The translations under genes were made by a program, and so were the position numbers. From assembly GCA_027075825.1 (NCBI GenBank), contig JALSZZ010000209.1, forward strand, positions 1 to 10,247: a DNA stretch of 10,247 nucleotides. The letters are read 5' to 3'. Below, piece by piece: positions 1 through 9,151 of this stretch. The notes under the pieces were generated by a model, which saw nothing but the letters and a program-made list of their open reading frames with translations, was not told the DNA's origin and did not search any database. Numbering within the stretch: position 1 is the first letter of the stretch; each line of letters starts with the position of its first letter. This DNA is from Mariprofundaceae bacterium (GTDB lineage Bacteria > Pseudomonadota > Zetaproteobacteria > Mariprofundales > Mariprofundaceae).

Positions 1-861
1 GCGTACACGTACCGCCTGATCACCAAACGCCGCCTTGACATGGGCAGACAGCGCATCGCCCAGTGCGCCAGTGCCGGAGAGCTGGATATTGCCGTGTGAA
101 TCGCGCTCACCGGTGGTGGCAATGGGACGACCATTGGCATCAGCGATTCCTTCAGATACGGCAACCACGCAACGTCCCAGCTTATCCACCACCTGGCGCA
201 CATCCTGCTGAAAGCGGGTAACGCTGAACACACGCTCAGGCAGGTAAATCAGATGCGGGCCATCATCATCAGCGTGGCGGGCCAGCGCTGAGGCTGCCGT
301 TAAAAAGCCCGCATGACGGCCCATCACAACATTGATTTTCACCCCTTGCAGCGCCCGGTTGTCGCAATCATCGCCCATGAAGGCCAGCGCCACAAAGCGT
401 GCTGCCGAGGCAAAACCGGGGCAGTGATCGGTGACTTTCAGATCGTTATCAATGGTTTTGGGAATATGCACCGTACAGAAGTCATAACTGGCTGCCTTGG
501 CCATTTCGGCGATAATATGCGCCGTTTCCGCCGAATCGTTGCCGCCAATATAAAAGAAGTAGCGTACATCATGTTGGCGGAAGACTTCAAATACCCGCTC
601 GCACTCCTGCTTGCCGGGTTTTAGGCGTACCGAGCCAAGCGCCGCTGCCGGTGTGGCGGCAATCTGCTCAAGTTTCGCCTCACTTTGCGTCGAAAGATCA
701 ATAAAATCCTCTTCCATAATGCCCTTGATGCCATGGCAGGCACCAAGAATATGCCCAATCGCCTCGCTTTGGCGTGCTGCCAGTACCGCTCCCACCAGTG
801 ACTGGTTAATAACAGCCGTCGGCCCGCCAGACTGACCAATAACCATATTCCCTTTTAACAT
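1..861 (-). CDS. pfp: Pyrophosphate-dependent 6-phosphofructokinase (N-terminal 287 residues; 3' end outside window)
   Basis: Cytosolic glycolytic enzyme that phosphorylates fructose 6-phosphate at C1, probably with PPi as donor and therefore reversibly. The frame is open from the ATG at 861 to the window edge. It starts with the family's nucleotide/PPi loop (IGQSGGPTAVIN, about residues 8-19). Residues 106-110 read GGNDS, and PKTIDND lies at 134-140 with MGRHAGF at 180-186. In ATP-dependent enzymes these sites read GGDGS and PGTIDND; Asp109 and Lys135 here are the residues known to block ATP and favour PPi. The sequence resembles the Thermotoga/Xanthomonas/methylotroph PPi clade, whose members are about 400-420 residues, so about 130 residues are missing. 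The start is fixed by a perfect AGGAGG at 867-872 with a 5-nt spacer; a second in-frame ATG at 846 has no such site. It is divergent from the hemolysin-family gene. The family is secure; PPi use is inferred from the two residues. Confidence 0.93.
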   Translation of the reverse strand, partial: MLKGNMVIGQSGGPTAVINQSLVGAVLAARQSEAIGHILGACHGIKGIMEEDFIDLSTQSEAKLEQIAATPAAALGSVRLKPGKQECERVFEVFRQHDVRYFFYIGGNDSAETAHIIAEMAKAASYDFCTVHIPKTIDNDLKVTDHCPGFASAARFVALAFMGDDCDNRALQGVKINVVMGRHAGFLTAASALARHADDDGPHLIYLPERVFSVTRFQQDVRQVVDKLGRCVVAVSEGIADANGRPIATTGERDSHGNIQLSGTGALGDALSAHVKAAFGDQAVRVR

Positions 862-895
862 CTGTACCTCCTCGTTCAATCATGCACAAGGCAGG

Positions 896-924
896 ATGAT
901 ACACAGCGCCTGTCGATGTGTCAT
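896..924 (-). promoter_or_regulatory. Sigma-70 promoter of the phosphofructokinase gene
   Basis: On the minus strand ATGACA (919-924, 5 of 6 to consensus) and TATCAT (896-901, 5 of 6) are separated by exactly 17 nt. Transcription should start near 889, giving a leader of about 28 nt that contains the AGGAGG ribosome site at 867-872. The promoter lies inside an imperfect dyad, which could serve as an operator. Confidence 0.6.
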
Positions 925-927
925 CAT
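896..927. repeat. Imperfect inverted repeat over the phosphofructokinase promoter
   Basis: ATGATACACA (896-905) is mirrored by TGTGTCATCAT (917-927) with one extra base in the right arm and an 11-nt centre. The arms cover the -10 and -35 boxes of the phosphofructokinase promoter, so a dimeric regulator bound here would compete with RNA polymerase. The symmetry is visible in the sequence; operator function is inference. Confidence 0.45.
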
Positions 928-930
928 TTG

Positions 931-959
931 TTCACCAATAATTCAGTATTGGCTAAAGA
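931..959 (+). promoter_or_regulatory. Weak candidate promoter for the hemolysin-family gene
   Basis: TTCACC (931-936, 4 of 6) and TAAAGA (954-959, 3 of 6) are spaced by 17 nt on the plus strand. The match is poor, but the gene at 1024 needs its own promoter because its upstream neighbour is divergent. It overlaps the CCAATA/TATTGG dyad. Low confidence. Confidence 0.2.
935..952. repeat. Perfect 6-bp inverted repeat CCAATA-N6-TATTGG
   Basis: CCAATA at 935-940 and TATTGG at 947-952 flank a 6-nt centre. It lies about 11 bp upstream of the -35 box of the phosphofructokinase promoter and about 70 bp before the hemolysin-family start, so it could be a regulator site serving either gene. No T-tract follows, so it is not a terminator. 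Confidence 0.35.
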
Positions 960-1023
960 ATAGGCTCTGCCATCGAAATAGCGCAGGCGTTTCTGATGGG
1001 ACGGACAATAACGCGGAGTGCTC

Positions 1024-1644
1024 ATGCGCATAGAAATTATTGATGCTGCCGACAGTCGGCGACGGCAAATGGAAGCGCTGATTCATGCCCGGTTTCGTGA
1101 TGCCTATGATGCTGATGTACAACATTTTATGCCATATTTGTTATACCTTAGCAGTATGCAGGGTGAGGCAATCGCCGCTCTGGGGTTTCGCCCGGCAGCA
1201 GCTGAGCCATTGTTTCTGGAGCATTATCTGGATCGCCCTGTTGAGAGTATCATCAGTGAACGTACGGGCATGCAGGCAGAGCGGCCACAAATTGTGGAAG
1301 TTGGCAACCTGGCCGATTTGCGAACCGGCGGTGCCCGCGCTGCTATTGTGGCGGTAACAGCCTTCCTCTATGGCCAGGGATATCGCTGGGTTGTGTTTAC
1401 CGGCGTGCCGACATTGTTTAATGCTTTTTACCGGCTGGGTCTTGAGCCACAGGCGATTGCCGATGCCCGCCCCAATCGTTTGAGTAAAGCGGAACAGGAT
1501 GAATGGGGGCATTATTATGATAATTGCCCCAAGGTCATGTATGGCGATATCCATCAGGGACAGGAAGCGCTGGAATATAGCCGAAAAGTTCTGCATCCGC
1601 TGTGGGAGAAAGCAGCCAGACAGGGCCGGGAACAGCGCGGTTAA
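1024..1644 (+). CDS. Thermostable hemolysin family protein (delta-VPH-like)
   Basis: A 206-residue protein of the thermostable hemolysin family, named after Vibrio delta-VPH. The family is predicted to have an acyltransferase-like (GNAT/autoinducer-synthase) fold, and its biochemical role is not settled. Family blocks appear in order: YDADVQHFMPYLL near residues 29-41, FLEHYLDRPVE near 67-77, QIVEVGNLADLRTGG near 89-103, WVVFTG...LFNAFYRLGLEP near 124-143, and WGHYYDNCPKVMYGDI near 161-176. No signal peptide or membrane segment is seen, which argues against a classical secreted pore-former. I chose the ATG at 1024 because GGAG at 1015-1018 sits 5 nt upstream; the in-frame GTG at 1018 overlaps that site. 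It is the only plus-strand gene, and its TAA (1642-1644) overlaps the stop of convergent mreD. The family call is good; haemolytic activity is doubtful. Confidence 0.85.
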   Translation: MRIEIIDAADSRRRQMEALIHARFRDAYDADVQHFMPYLLYLSSMQGEAIAALGFRPAAAEPLFLEHYLDRPVESIISERTGMQAERPQIVEVGNLADLRTGGARAAIVAVTAFLYGQGYRWVVFTGVPTLFNAFYRLGLEPQAIADARPNRLSKAEQDEWGHYYDNCPKVMYGDIHQGQEALEYSRKVLHPLWEKAARQGREQRG

Positions 1645-2072
1645 GGTAAAGGCTGCTGAGGGCGGAACGGCAGCACTAAAAGTGGGTGTTCGGCCCATAC
1701 ATACCAAAAGAAAAAAGCCATCATGGCTGTTAGCAGACTGGCTGATGGCGACCAGCCCAACCACCACCAGCAGATGGGCATGAACGCTACGAGAATCAGG
1801 CGTTGCGGCCAGCCGGTTCCTGCCAGCCCATCCAGCCAGGTCAGAAACAGCGGAGCGAGCAGCCAGAAAAGCATACCTGGCCAGATTGCCCAATACATCA
1901 TAAGGTCGTGAATAATGGCCACCGGAATGATCCACAGCGCATACCGTCGCTGAGCCAGCAATGCGCCGAGCAGAATTGCAGCTGTCCAGTCAGGTTGAAT
2001 GATGGATGCGGATAACAGCCAGTTCAGCCACAAGCCAGGGAGTAATAAACAGATCAGCAGCCATGAAGCCAT
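1641..2072 (-). CDS. mreD: Rod shape-determining protein MreD
   Basis: A 143-residue polytopic inner-membrane protein of the elongasome, which links MreB filaments and MreC to peptidoglycan synthesis. The sequence is almost wholly hydrophobic, with about five membrane segments (roughly residues 3-22, 30-40, 45-62, 65-80 and 92-125) separated by short charged turns. QPDWTAAILLGALL at about 26-39 corresponds to the RPDF/W block that opens the second helix in MreD proteins. It is slightly shorter than the usual 160 or so residues, and MreD diverges quickly, so the call rests on topology plus position directly after mreC. Only 5 nt separate it from the mreC stop and no clear ribosome site is visible, which suggests translational coupling. 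Its TAA shares bases with the stop of the convergent hemolysin-family gene. Confidence 0.82.
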   Translation of the reverse strand: MASWLLICLLLPGLWLNWLLSASIIQPDWTAAILLGALLAQRRYALWIIPVAIIHDLMMYWAIWPGMLFWLLAPLFLTWLDGLAGTGWPQRLILVAFMPICWWWLGWSPSASLLTAMMAFFFWYVWAEHPLLVLPFRPQQPLP

Positions 2073-2077
2073 AAGCG

Positions 2078-2851
2078 TTATGGATTGCGGGCGACAGCCA
2101 GCCAGCGTTTGCCCTGCCAGTGAGCCAGCGGAGTTGCTGTCACCATCAGGAACGGGCTGCCTTTTCGTGGTTCCACCTGACGCACTCGCGCTACTTTGAT
2201 GCCCGGTGGATAAATGCCTCCCGCTCCCGATGTTTGCAGAATATCGCCGACTTCCAGGCTGGAAGTTGCAGCAACAAAATCCACCCTGAGTTCAAGGCCG
2301 TTGCTTCGCCCCAGGGCGATCAGCCTGCCATCTTCGGTGGTCAGCGGCACGGCCAGTGAAGCATCAAGAATGGTGCGTACCACCGCATACTCAGTCGTCT
2401 GATGCACCACCAGCCCGACAAGCCCTTCATCAGATACAACGACATCATCAGTGTTGGTTCCCTGTGTACGTAACAGCAAGCGGCGATTCTTTGTATCAGG
2501 GCTGTAGCCAAGCACTCTGGCGGCCTGCCACTGGTAGCCATGACGTTGCCTCACATGCAGCAACTGGCGTAACTGCCGGTTATCTTCCTGCAGGCTTTCG
2601 ATCTGCTGCCACAAACGCGCCTGTTGCGTCAGCTCTTGTCGTAGTTGCCGGTTTTGCTGTTGCAGATGTTGTTGCCTGCCCAGCCAGAGGCGAGCCTCTT
2701 CAAGCCAGCGGGCAGGTTGTTGCAAGCCATCCAGCACAGGAGCCGACCACAAGATGGCGTATTGCCCCGGTTGCAGCCATTGCACCGCCAGCAGGCTGGC
2801 CATTACAGCCAGTGCCATCAGCCATCGACGAAGGGGGAACTGCCGTCGCAC
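2078..2851 (-). CDS. mreC: Rod shape-determining protein MreC
   Basis: A 257-residue bitopic periplasmic scaffold that dimerises and connects MreB/MreD with PBP2 and RodA. A basic N-terminus (RRQFPLRR) precedes one membrane helix at about 10-27. A glutamine-rich coiled coil follows at about 48-100, then the beta-barrel domains containing the family signature TSGAGGIYPPGIKVARV at 207-223. Length is somewhat below the E. coli protein (367), mainly because the C-terminal tail is short. The start is a GTG at 2849-2851; the next upstream in-frame codons run into a TAG at 2858-2860, so it cannot start much earlier, although an ATG at codon 12 is possible. The gap to mreB is 13 nt without a clear ribosome site, pointing to coupled translation. 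Confidence 0.93.
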   Translation of the reverse strand: MRRQFPLRRWLMALAVMASLLAVQWLQPGQYAILWSAPVLDGLQQPARWLEEARLWLGRQQHLQQQNRQLRQELTQQARLWQQIESLQEDNRQLRQLLHVRQRHGYQWQAARVLGYSPDTKNRRLLLRTQGTNTDDVVVSDEGLVGLVVHQTTEYAVVRTILDASLAVPLTTEDGRLIALGRSNGLELRVDFVAATSSLEVGDILQTSGAGGIYPPGIKVARVRQVEPRKGSPFLMVTATPLAHWQGKRWLAVARNP

Positions 2852-2864
2852 AGGCGACTACGCT

Positions 2865-5889
<3,025 letters not shown>

Positions 5890-5900
<11 letters not shown>

Positions 5901-7641
5901 GCTTACCTCTGCGCTCAGATTCCAGTTGTTCAGTCAGATTTCGCTGCTGCTGCCGAATGTGCGCCAGGCGCTGGCGAATGCGCACCTTTTCGGCCATATC
6001 GCCAGTTGCACCGGCGGCATATTCCAGCCAGGCACGCAACATATCGAGCGTGATGCTGGAAAATTCAAGATCCGACACCGGATGTTCATTGATCCAGCGC
6101 GGAATATGCGGGTCATCAGGGAAAATGCGCTGTAAATAGGCAGCGCATGCCTCACCCGCTGTTTGTTCAAACTGACTTAACGATAATGCGCGGCTGTATA
6201 GCAGGCGAAGCTCATCATCGTCAAGTGTAAAATTGCATGCGTCATCAGGTAGTTCCCGAAAACGCTCCGGTTTTTGAAACAAGGCCGCAAGAAACCGGTC
6301 CTGAAGGCGGTTTTTTGGCATGCGGCGGCTTGCCATTTGTTCATCTCTGGTGGCCGGGCGCAACTGGCGATTAACAGCCAGTTGTCGACTGCCGGTGCGC
6401 AGGGCTGCTGCATCCTGCCATGCCTCACGCAGGAAGGGATCCTGAATGCTGCTCAGCATACTGGCCGCCTGTGCGGCCATGCGCGCCCTGCCTTCCACGC
6501 CTTCACCGGCCAGCTTACGCAAGCCAAGCAACCAGCTATCGACGGCCGAAAGTGCTTCTTCCATGTGCCGACGCATGCCTGCTTCCCCCTGTTGCTGCAA
6601 CAGTGAGTCCGGATCTTCACCTTGCGGTAAATACAGAAAGCGCGGTTGCCATTCCGGTTTAAGCAGCGGCAACATGCGTTCCAGAGCGCGCCATGCTGCC
6701 TTGTAACCGGCCTCATCACCATCGAAACAAAATACCGGCGCATCACACAGGCGGAAAATCATGCGTAACTGTTGTTCGCTGATCGCTGTGCCCAGCGGTG
6801 CAACCGCCACAGGCATCTGGTGCGCAGCCAGCGCCAGTACGTCCATATAGCCTTCGACTACCAGCAACTGCCTGCTGTGCCGGATATGCTCACGGTGCTC
6901 GTGTAGTCCGTACAGCAACGATGACTTGTGAAAAAAAGTCGTCTCTGGTGAGTTCAGGTATTTGGGTTCGCCATCACCTGATATGCGACCACCAAAACCT
7001 GCCAGTTCGCCTTTGTCATTTCTGATCGGGAACATGATTCGCTGACGAAAGCGATCGCCAAAACCGCGTTCGTTACGAAACAACATACCGGCAGCTTCCA
7101 GTTCTGGCCAGGTTGCCTCCGGGAAGCGCTGTTGCAAAAAGCCATAACCGGCGGGAGCAAAACCAAGCTGATAGCGATGAATCACCTCATCAGGCAAGCC
7201 TCGTTGCTGTAAATAGGCAAGCGCCTCAGTGCCAGCCGGGCCTGATAACTGCTGTTGAAAACATTGCGCGACCTGCTGTAACAGGTTGTCTGCCTGCTGA
7301 CGCTGTTGTTTTTTTTCCCGTTGTCGCTGCTGTTGACGCTGATCCTGCGCAGGTAAGGGCAGACCAGCGCGATCAGCCAGCCAGGCGACGGCTTCGGTGA
7401 AGCTGTAGCTGTGATAATCCATGGCAAACTGAAAGGCATTGCCGCCCTTGCCGCAACCGAAACAGTAATACATCTGCTTTTCTGGTGATACAGAAAAAGA
7501 AGGTGATTTCTCGTTATGAAAGGGGCACAGGCCAAACATATTGCTGCCGGAGCGTTTAAGCTCTACATATGCAGCGATCAGATCAACCAGGTCAATTCGT
7601 GATTGCAGCTGCTCCAGGAAGGCATCGGGATAATAAGCCAT
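5890..7641 (-). CDS. dnaG: DNA primase DnaG
   Basis: Synthesises RNA primers at the replication fork with DnaB helicase. In its 583 residues the CHC2 zinc ribbon comes first (Cys39, His42, Cys60, Cys63). The catalytic core follows with [19 protein letters not shown] near 201-219, and the TOPRIM site contains Glu263 ([11 protein letters not shown]), Asp308 and Asp310 (FDGDEAG) and EDPD at 342-345. The C-terminal helical region from about 445 should bind DnaB and is weakly conserved, as usual. Between zinc ribbon and core is an unusually glutamine-rich linker, with 16 Gln in residues 99-131. The ATG at 7641 lies 15 nt after the YqeY-like gene, with only a weak ribosome site. Its TGA (5890-5892) falls inside rpoD, an 11-nt overlap that suggests translational coupling. 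Confidence 0.98.
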
Positions 7642-7656
7642 GCCCGTCGCCCGTGA

Positions 7657-8094
7657 TCAGCTTTGCAACGCAGCCCTGACCCGGGCAGAAACAACGGTCA
7701 TATCCGCTTTGCCCTGAAGCGATTTCAAAGCTCCCATGACCTTGCCCATGTCTTTCATGCCGCTGGCAGAAGTGGCTGCAATCGCTTCTTTCACCGCCGC
7801 TGTAATCGCAGCCTCATCCATCTGCGCTGGCATATAAGCCATCAGCACCTCAATCTCGGCCATCTCTCTGGCAGCAAGGTCTTCACGAGCGGCCTGCTGA
7901 TACTGCCCGGCAGCATCACGACGCTGTTTGATCAGGCGGCCAGTGATTTGTACAATATCTTCTTCTGTCAGCGTGCGGCCAAGGCCAATTTCCTGATTTT
8001 TAAGCGCAGCGCGCAGCATACGAATAACATTCAGGCGCACCTTGTCGCCAGCTTTCATGGCTGCTTTCATGTCCGAGGTGATGGTTTCCAGCAT
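7657..8094 (-). CDS. GatB/YqeY domain-containing protein
   Basis: A 145-residue, helix-rich protein matching the free-standing GatB/YqeY family (usual length about 150). The family resembles the tail domain of the amidotransferase subunit GatB that contacts tRNA; the function of the stand-alone form is not established. Recognisable blocks are the N-terminal MLETITSDMKAAMKAGDKVR, the segment LNVIRMLRAALKNQEI, and the C-terminal MGKVMGALKSLQGKADMTVV, which corresponds to the conserved MGKVM.L....G..D block. The ATG at 8094 has GGAGAG about 4 nt upstream (8099-8104). It sits between rpsU and dnaG, a placement found in many proteobacteria. A hairpin in the 95-nt gap from rpsU may set its expression relative to S21. 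Confidence 0.93.
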   Translation of the reverse strand: MLETITSDMKAAMKAGDKVRLNVIRMLRAALKNQEIGLGRTLTEEDIVQITGRLIKQRRDAAGQYQQAAREDLAAREMAEIEVLMAYMPAQMDEAAITAAVKEAIAATSASGMKDMGKVMGALKSLQGKADMTVVSARVRAALQS

Positions 8095-8131
8095 AAGTCT
8101 CTCCGTTCAGTGGTGGACTGCAGAACGCAGA

Positions 8132-8154
8132 ATGCCGGAGTAAAACCCCGGCAT
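8132..8154 (-). promoter_or_regulatory. Intercistronic hairpin between rpsU and the yqeY-like gene
   Basis: ATGCCGG (8132-8138) and CCGGCAT (8148-8154) form a perfect 7-bp stem with a 9-nt loop. On the coding (minus) strand the stem is followed by TTCTGCG rather than a T-tract, so it is not a canonical intrinsic terminator. In E. coli the same position, after rpsU, holds a partial terminator that lowers dnaG expression. Here an attenuator, RNA-processing site or 3'-end stabiliser for rpsU mRNA are all possible. Confidence 0.5.
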
Positions 8155-8189
8155 CATACGCTGCTCATGCGATAATCGTTGAATGGCGA

Positions 8190-8405
8190 TTAATACTCGC
8201 GGTTCTCGCGCATGCGAACACGACGAAGGCGCTTCATCAGACGTTTGCGGGCGGCTGCTTCCTTGCGTTTTCTGGCAACAGAGGGTTTTTCATAAGCCTC
8301 GCGGCGACGGCATTCAGTGATAACGCCGGCACGTTCAACCTGCTTGCGAAAACGACGAATGGCCATTTCTACAGGTTCTTCGATACCTACCTTGACTCCT
8401 GGCAT
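8190..8405 (-). CDS. rpsU: 30S ribosomal protein bS21
   Basis: Small, very basic protein of the 30S platform that helps initiation on natural mRNAs. The 71 residues match the usual 70-71. It has the family segments EEPVEMAIRRFRKQVERAG (9-27) and RRREAYEKPSVARKRK (33-48), followed by an Arg/Lys-rich helix to the end. The ATG at 8403-8405 is preceded by an extended Shine-Dalgarno-like stretch at 8412-8423. It is the promoter-proximal gene of the rpsU-yqeY-dnaG-rpoD-mreBCD cluster, behind a consensus -10 promoter and a leader of about 85 nt. Confidence 0.97.
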   Translation of the reverse strand: MPGVKVGIEEPVEMAIRRFRKQVERAGVITECRRREAYEKPSVARKRKEAAARKRLMKRLRRVRMRENREY

Positions 8406-8490
8406 TAAAACATCACCCCCCTTGCCCTGTCGGCGAAAAATGCTGATTGCATGCGTTTATTCCGAACTCAGAGTCGCCTGCAAAAAAAAG
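8406..8490 (-). promoter_or_regulatory. rpsU 5' leader with nested stems
   Basis: About 85 nt lie between the predicted transcription start and the rpsU ATG. On the RNA strand GGCGA (8474-8478) can pair with TCGCC (8432-8436), enclosing a small hairpin ATGC-AATCA-GCAT (8440-8452). Just after the outer stem comes the G-rich ribosome site. A fold of this kind could modulate access to that site, for example in autogenous control by S21. The complementarity is visible but the stems are short. Confidence 0.3.
8412..8423 (-). promoter_or_regulatory. Extended Shine-Dalgarno of rpsU
   Basis: The minus strand reads AAGGGGGGTGAT about 6 nt before the ATG. It resembles the full complement of the 16S rRNA 3' end (AAGGAGGTGAT), with the A replaced by G and one extra G. 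Base pairing can therefore extend through the GGTGAT part. Such a long match is fitting for S21, which itself aids mRNA-16S pairing; a feedback role is inference. Confidence 0.6.
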
Positions 8491-8509
8491 GCCGCGCATT
8501 ATAGGCGCG
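8482..8509 (-). terminator. Candidate intrinsic terminator overlapping the rpsU promoter
   Basis: On the minus strand CGCGC (8505-8509) and GCGCG (8493-8497) form a 5-bp all-GC stem around a 7-nt loop that contains the -10 box. GCC and then eight T's (8482-8489) follow. The shape fits a short intrinsic terminator for the TPR-like gene that ends at 8531. The stem is short and three bases separate it from the T-tract, so termination may be weak or absent. Confidence 0.35.
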
Positions 8510-8525
8510 AAAAAGAAAAAAGCAA
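8498..8525 (-). promoter_or_regulatory. Sigma-70 promoter of the rpsU-dnaG-rpoD-mreBCD cluster
   Basis: A perfect TATAAT (8498-8503, minus strand) lies 16 nt downstream of TTGCTT (8520-8525; the TTG matches, the rest is weak). The spacer is pyrimidine-rich. The segment between -10 and the expected start near 8490-8491 is GCGCGG, a GC-rich discriminator of the kind found on stringently controlled ribosomal promoters. No comparably good promoter was noticed in the short gaps downstream, so this one may serve all seven genes, with possible internal promoters inside coding regions. Confidence 0.72.
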
Positions 8526-8530
8526 GATTT

Positions 8531-9151
8531 TTACGGCACCTGACCTGGCAGACCTGATGCCTGCCATACGCTTTGCCACCACAAATCATAGGCATCCAGA
8601 GCAATGCGCCCTGACAGCAGGGTGGCTGAAAACACCGTGCCAGACCACAGCCACAGGGTGATCACGGCAAAAAAAACAGTCACCGGCCCCATATTCCGAT
8701 GCCAGGCCCATAGCGTCAGCAGCAGCATGGGCCAGACCATCAGGGCTGCCGTTGCGGCATCGTGCCAGCGGCCAAGCCAGGCGTGACCAGCGCCAGGGAG
8801 TATCGTCGCCAGTACTGTCGGCCACCAGTTTTTTGTGGCTGATGGCGGCGGATGCTGTTGCTGGTATTGCGCAGCCAGCAACAGATAGGGGTTCACGCCG
8901 GGACTGGCAATGGTTTGCTGGCTTGCCCGCGATGCAATAAGCACATGGGCAGCCTGAAGTCTGGACTGCCAGACCGAGGTGACAGGCAGGCTGTTTGCGC
9001 CACCTTTGAGTAGCGAAATGGCTTGCTGGTATTCTCCGTGAGCAGCCAGCGCCAGCGCCTGATCGTAAACATCTTTTGGCGCTGCCTGGGCTGTGGTGCT
9101 GATAATCAGCGTCAGAAGGATAGCCCACCATTGTCGGGACAGGATTACCAT
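8531..9151 (-). CDS. Signal-peptide TPR-like membrane protein, function unknown
   Basis: A 206-residue protein I do not recognise by name. A signal peptide covers residues 1-23 (hydrophobic core WWAILLTLIIS, likely cleavage after AQA). A TPR-like helical pair follows at about 27-75 (YDQALALAAHGEYQQAISLL), then a Gln/Pro linker near 96-103. The motif LPGAGHAWLGRWHDA (118-132) precedes two hydrophobic segments at about 134-150 and 156-176. LPGxGxxxxGR followed by membrane helices is a recurring arrangement in uncharacterised bacterial envelope proteins and may help membrane association. The start ATG lies inside the LysR gene (7-nt overlap) without a clear ribosome site, so translation is probably coupled to it. 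The 3' end precedes the rpsU promoter. The gene looks real; any role linked to the regulator is speculation. Confidence 0.75.
   Translation of the reverse strand: MVILSRQWWAILLTLIISTTAQAAPKDVYDQALALAAHGEYQQAISLLKGGANSLPVTSVWQSRLQAAHVLIASRASQQTIASPGVNPYLLLAAQYQQQHPPPSATKNWWPTVLATILPGAGHAWLGRWHDAATAALMVWPMLLLTLWAWHRNMGPVTVFFAVITLWLWSGTVFSATLLSGRIALDAYDLWWQSVWQASGLPGQVP

Noticed and set aside
1018..1020. GTG as the start of the hemolysin-family gene
   Set aside because: The GTG overlaps the GGAG ribosome site that is ideally spaced for the ATG at 1024.
1651..1675. GCTGC...GCAGC inverted repeat just after the hemolysin-family stop as a terminator
   Set aside because: Only 5 bp with a long loop, no T-tract after it, and it lies in mreD coding sequence.
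1141..1935. 264-codon minus-strand frame across the hemolysin-family gene and mreD
   Set aside because: It is antisense to one well-supported gene and out of frame with another, and its translation shows no family features.
7663..8175. 170-codon plus-strand frame opposite the yqeY-like gene
   Set aside because: Antisense shadow of a clear family member; it runs through the intercistronic hairpin.
8586..9131. 181-codon minus-strand frame within the TPR-like gene
   Set aside because: Alternative frame of the same strand; the overlapping frame has a signal peptide, TPR-like helices and membrane segments, whereas this one is Cys/Arg/Pro-rich without structure.
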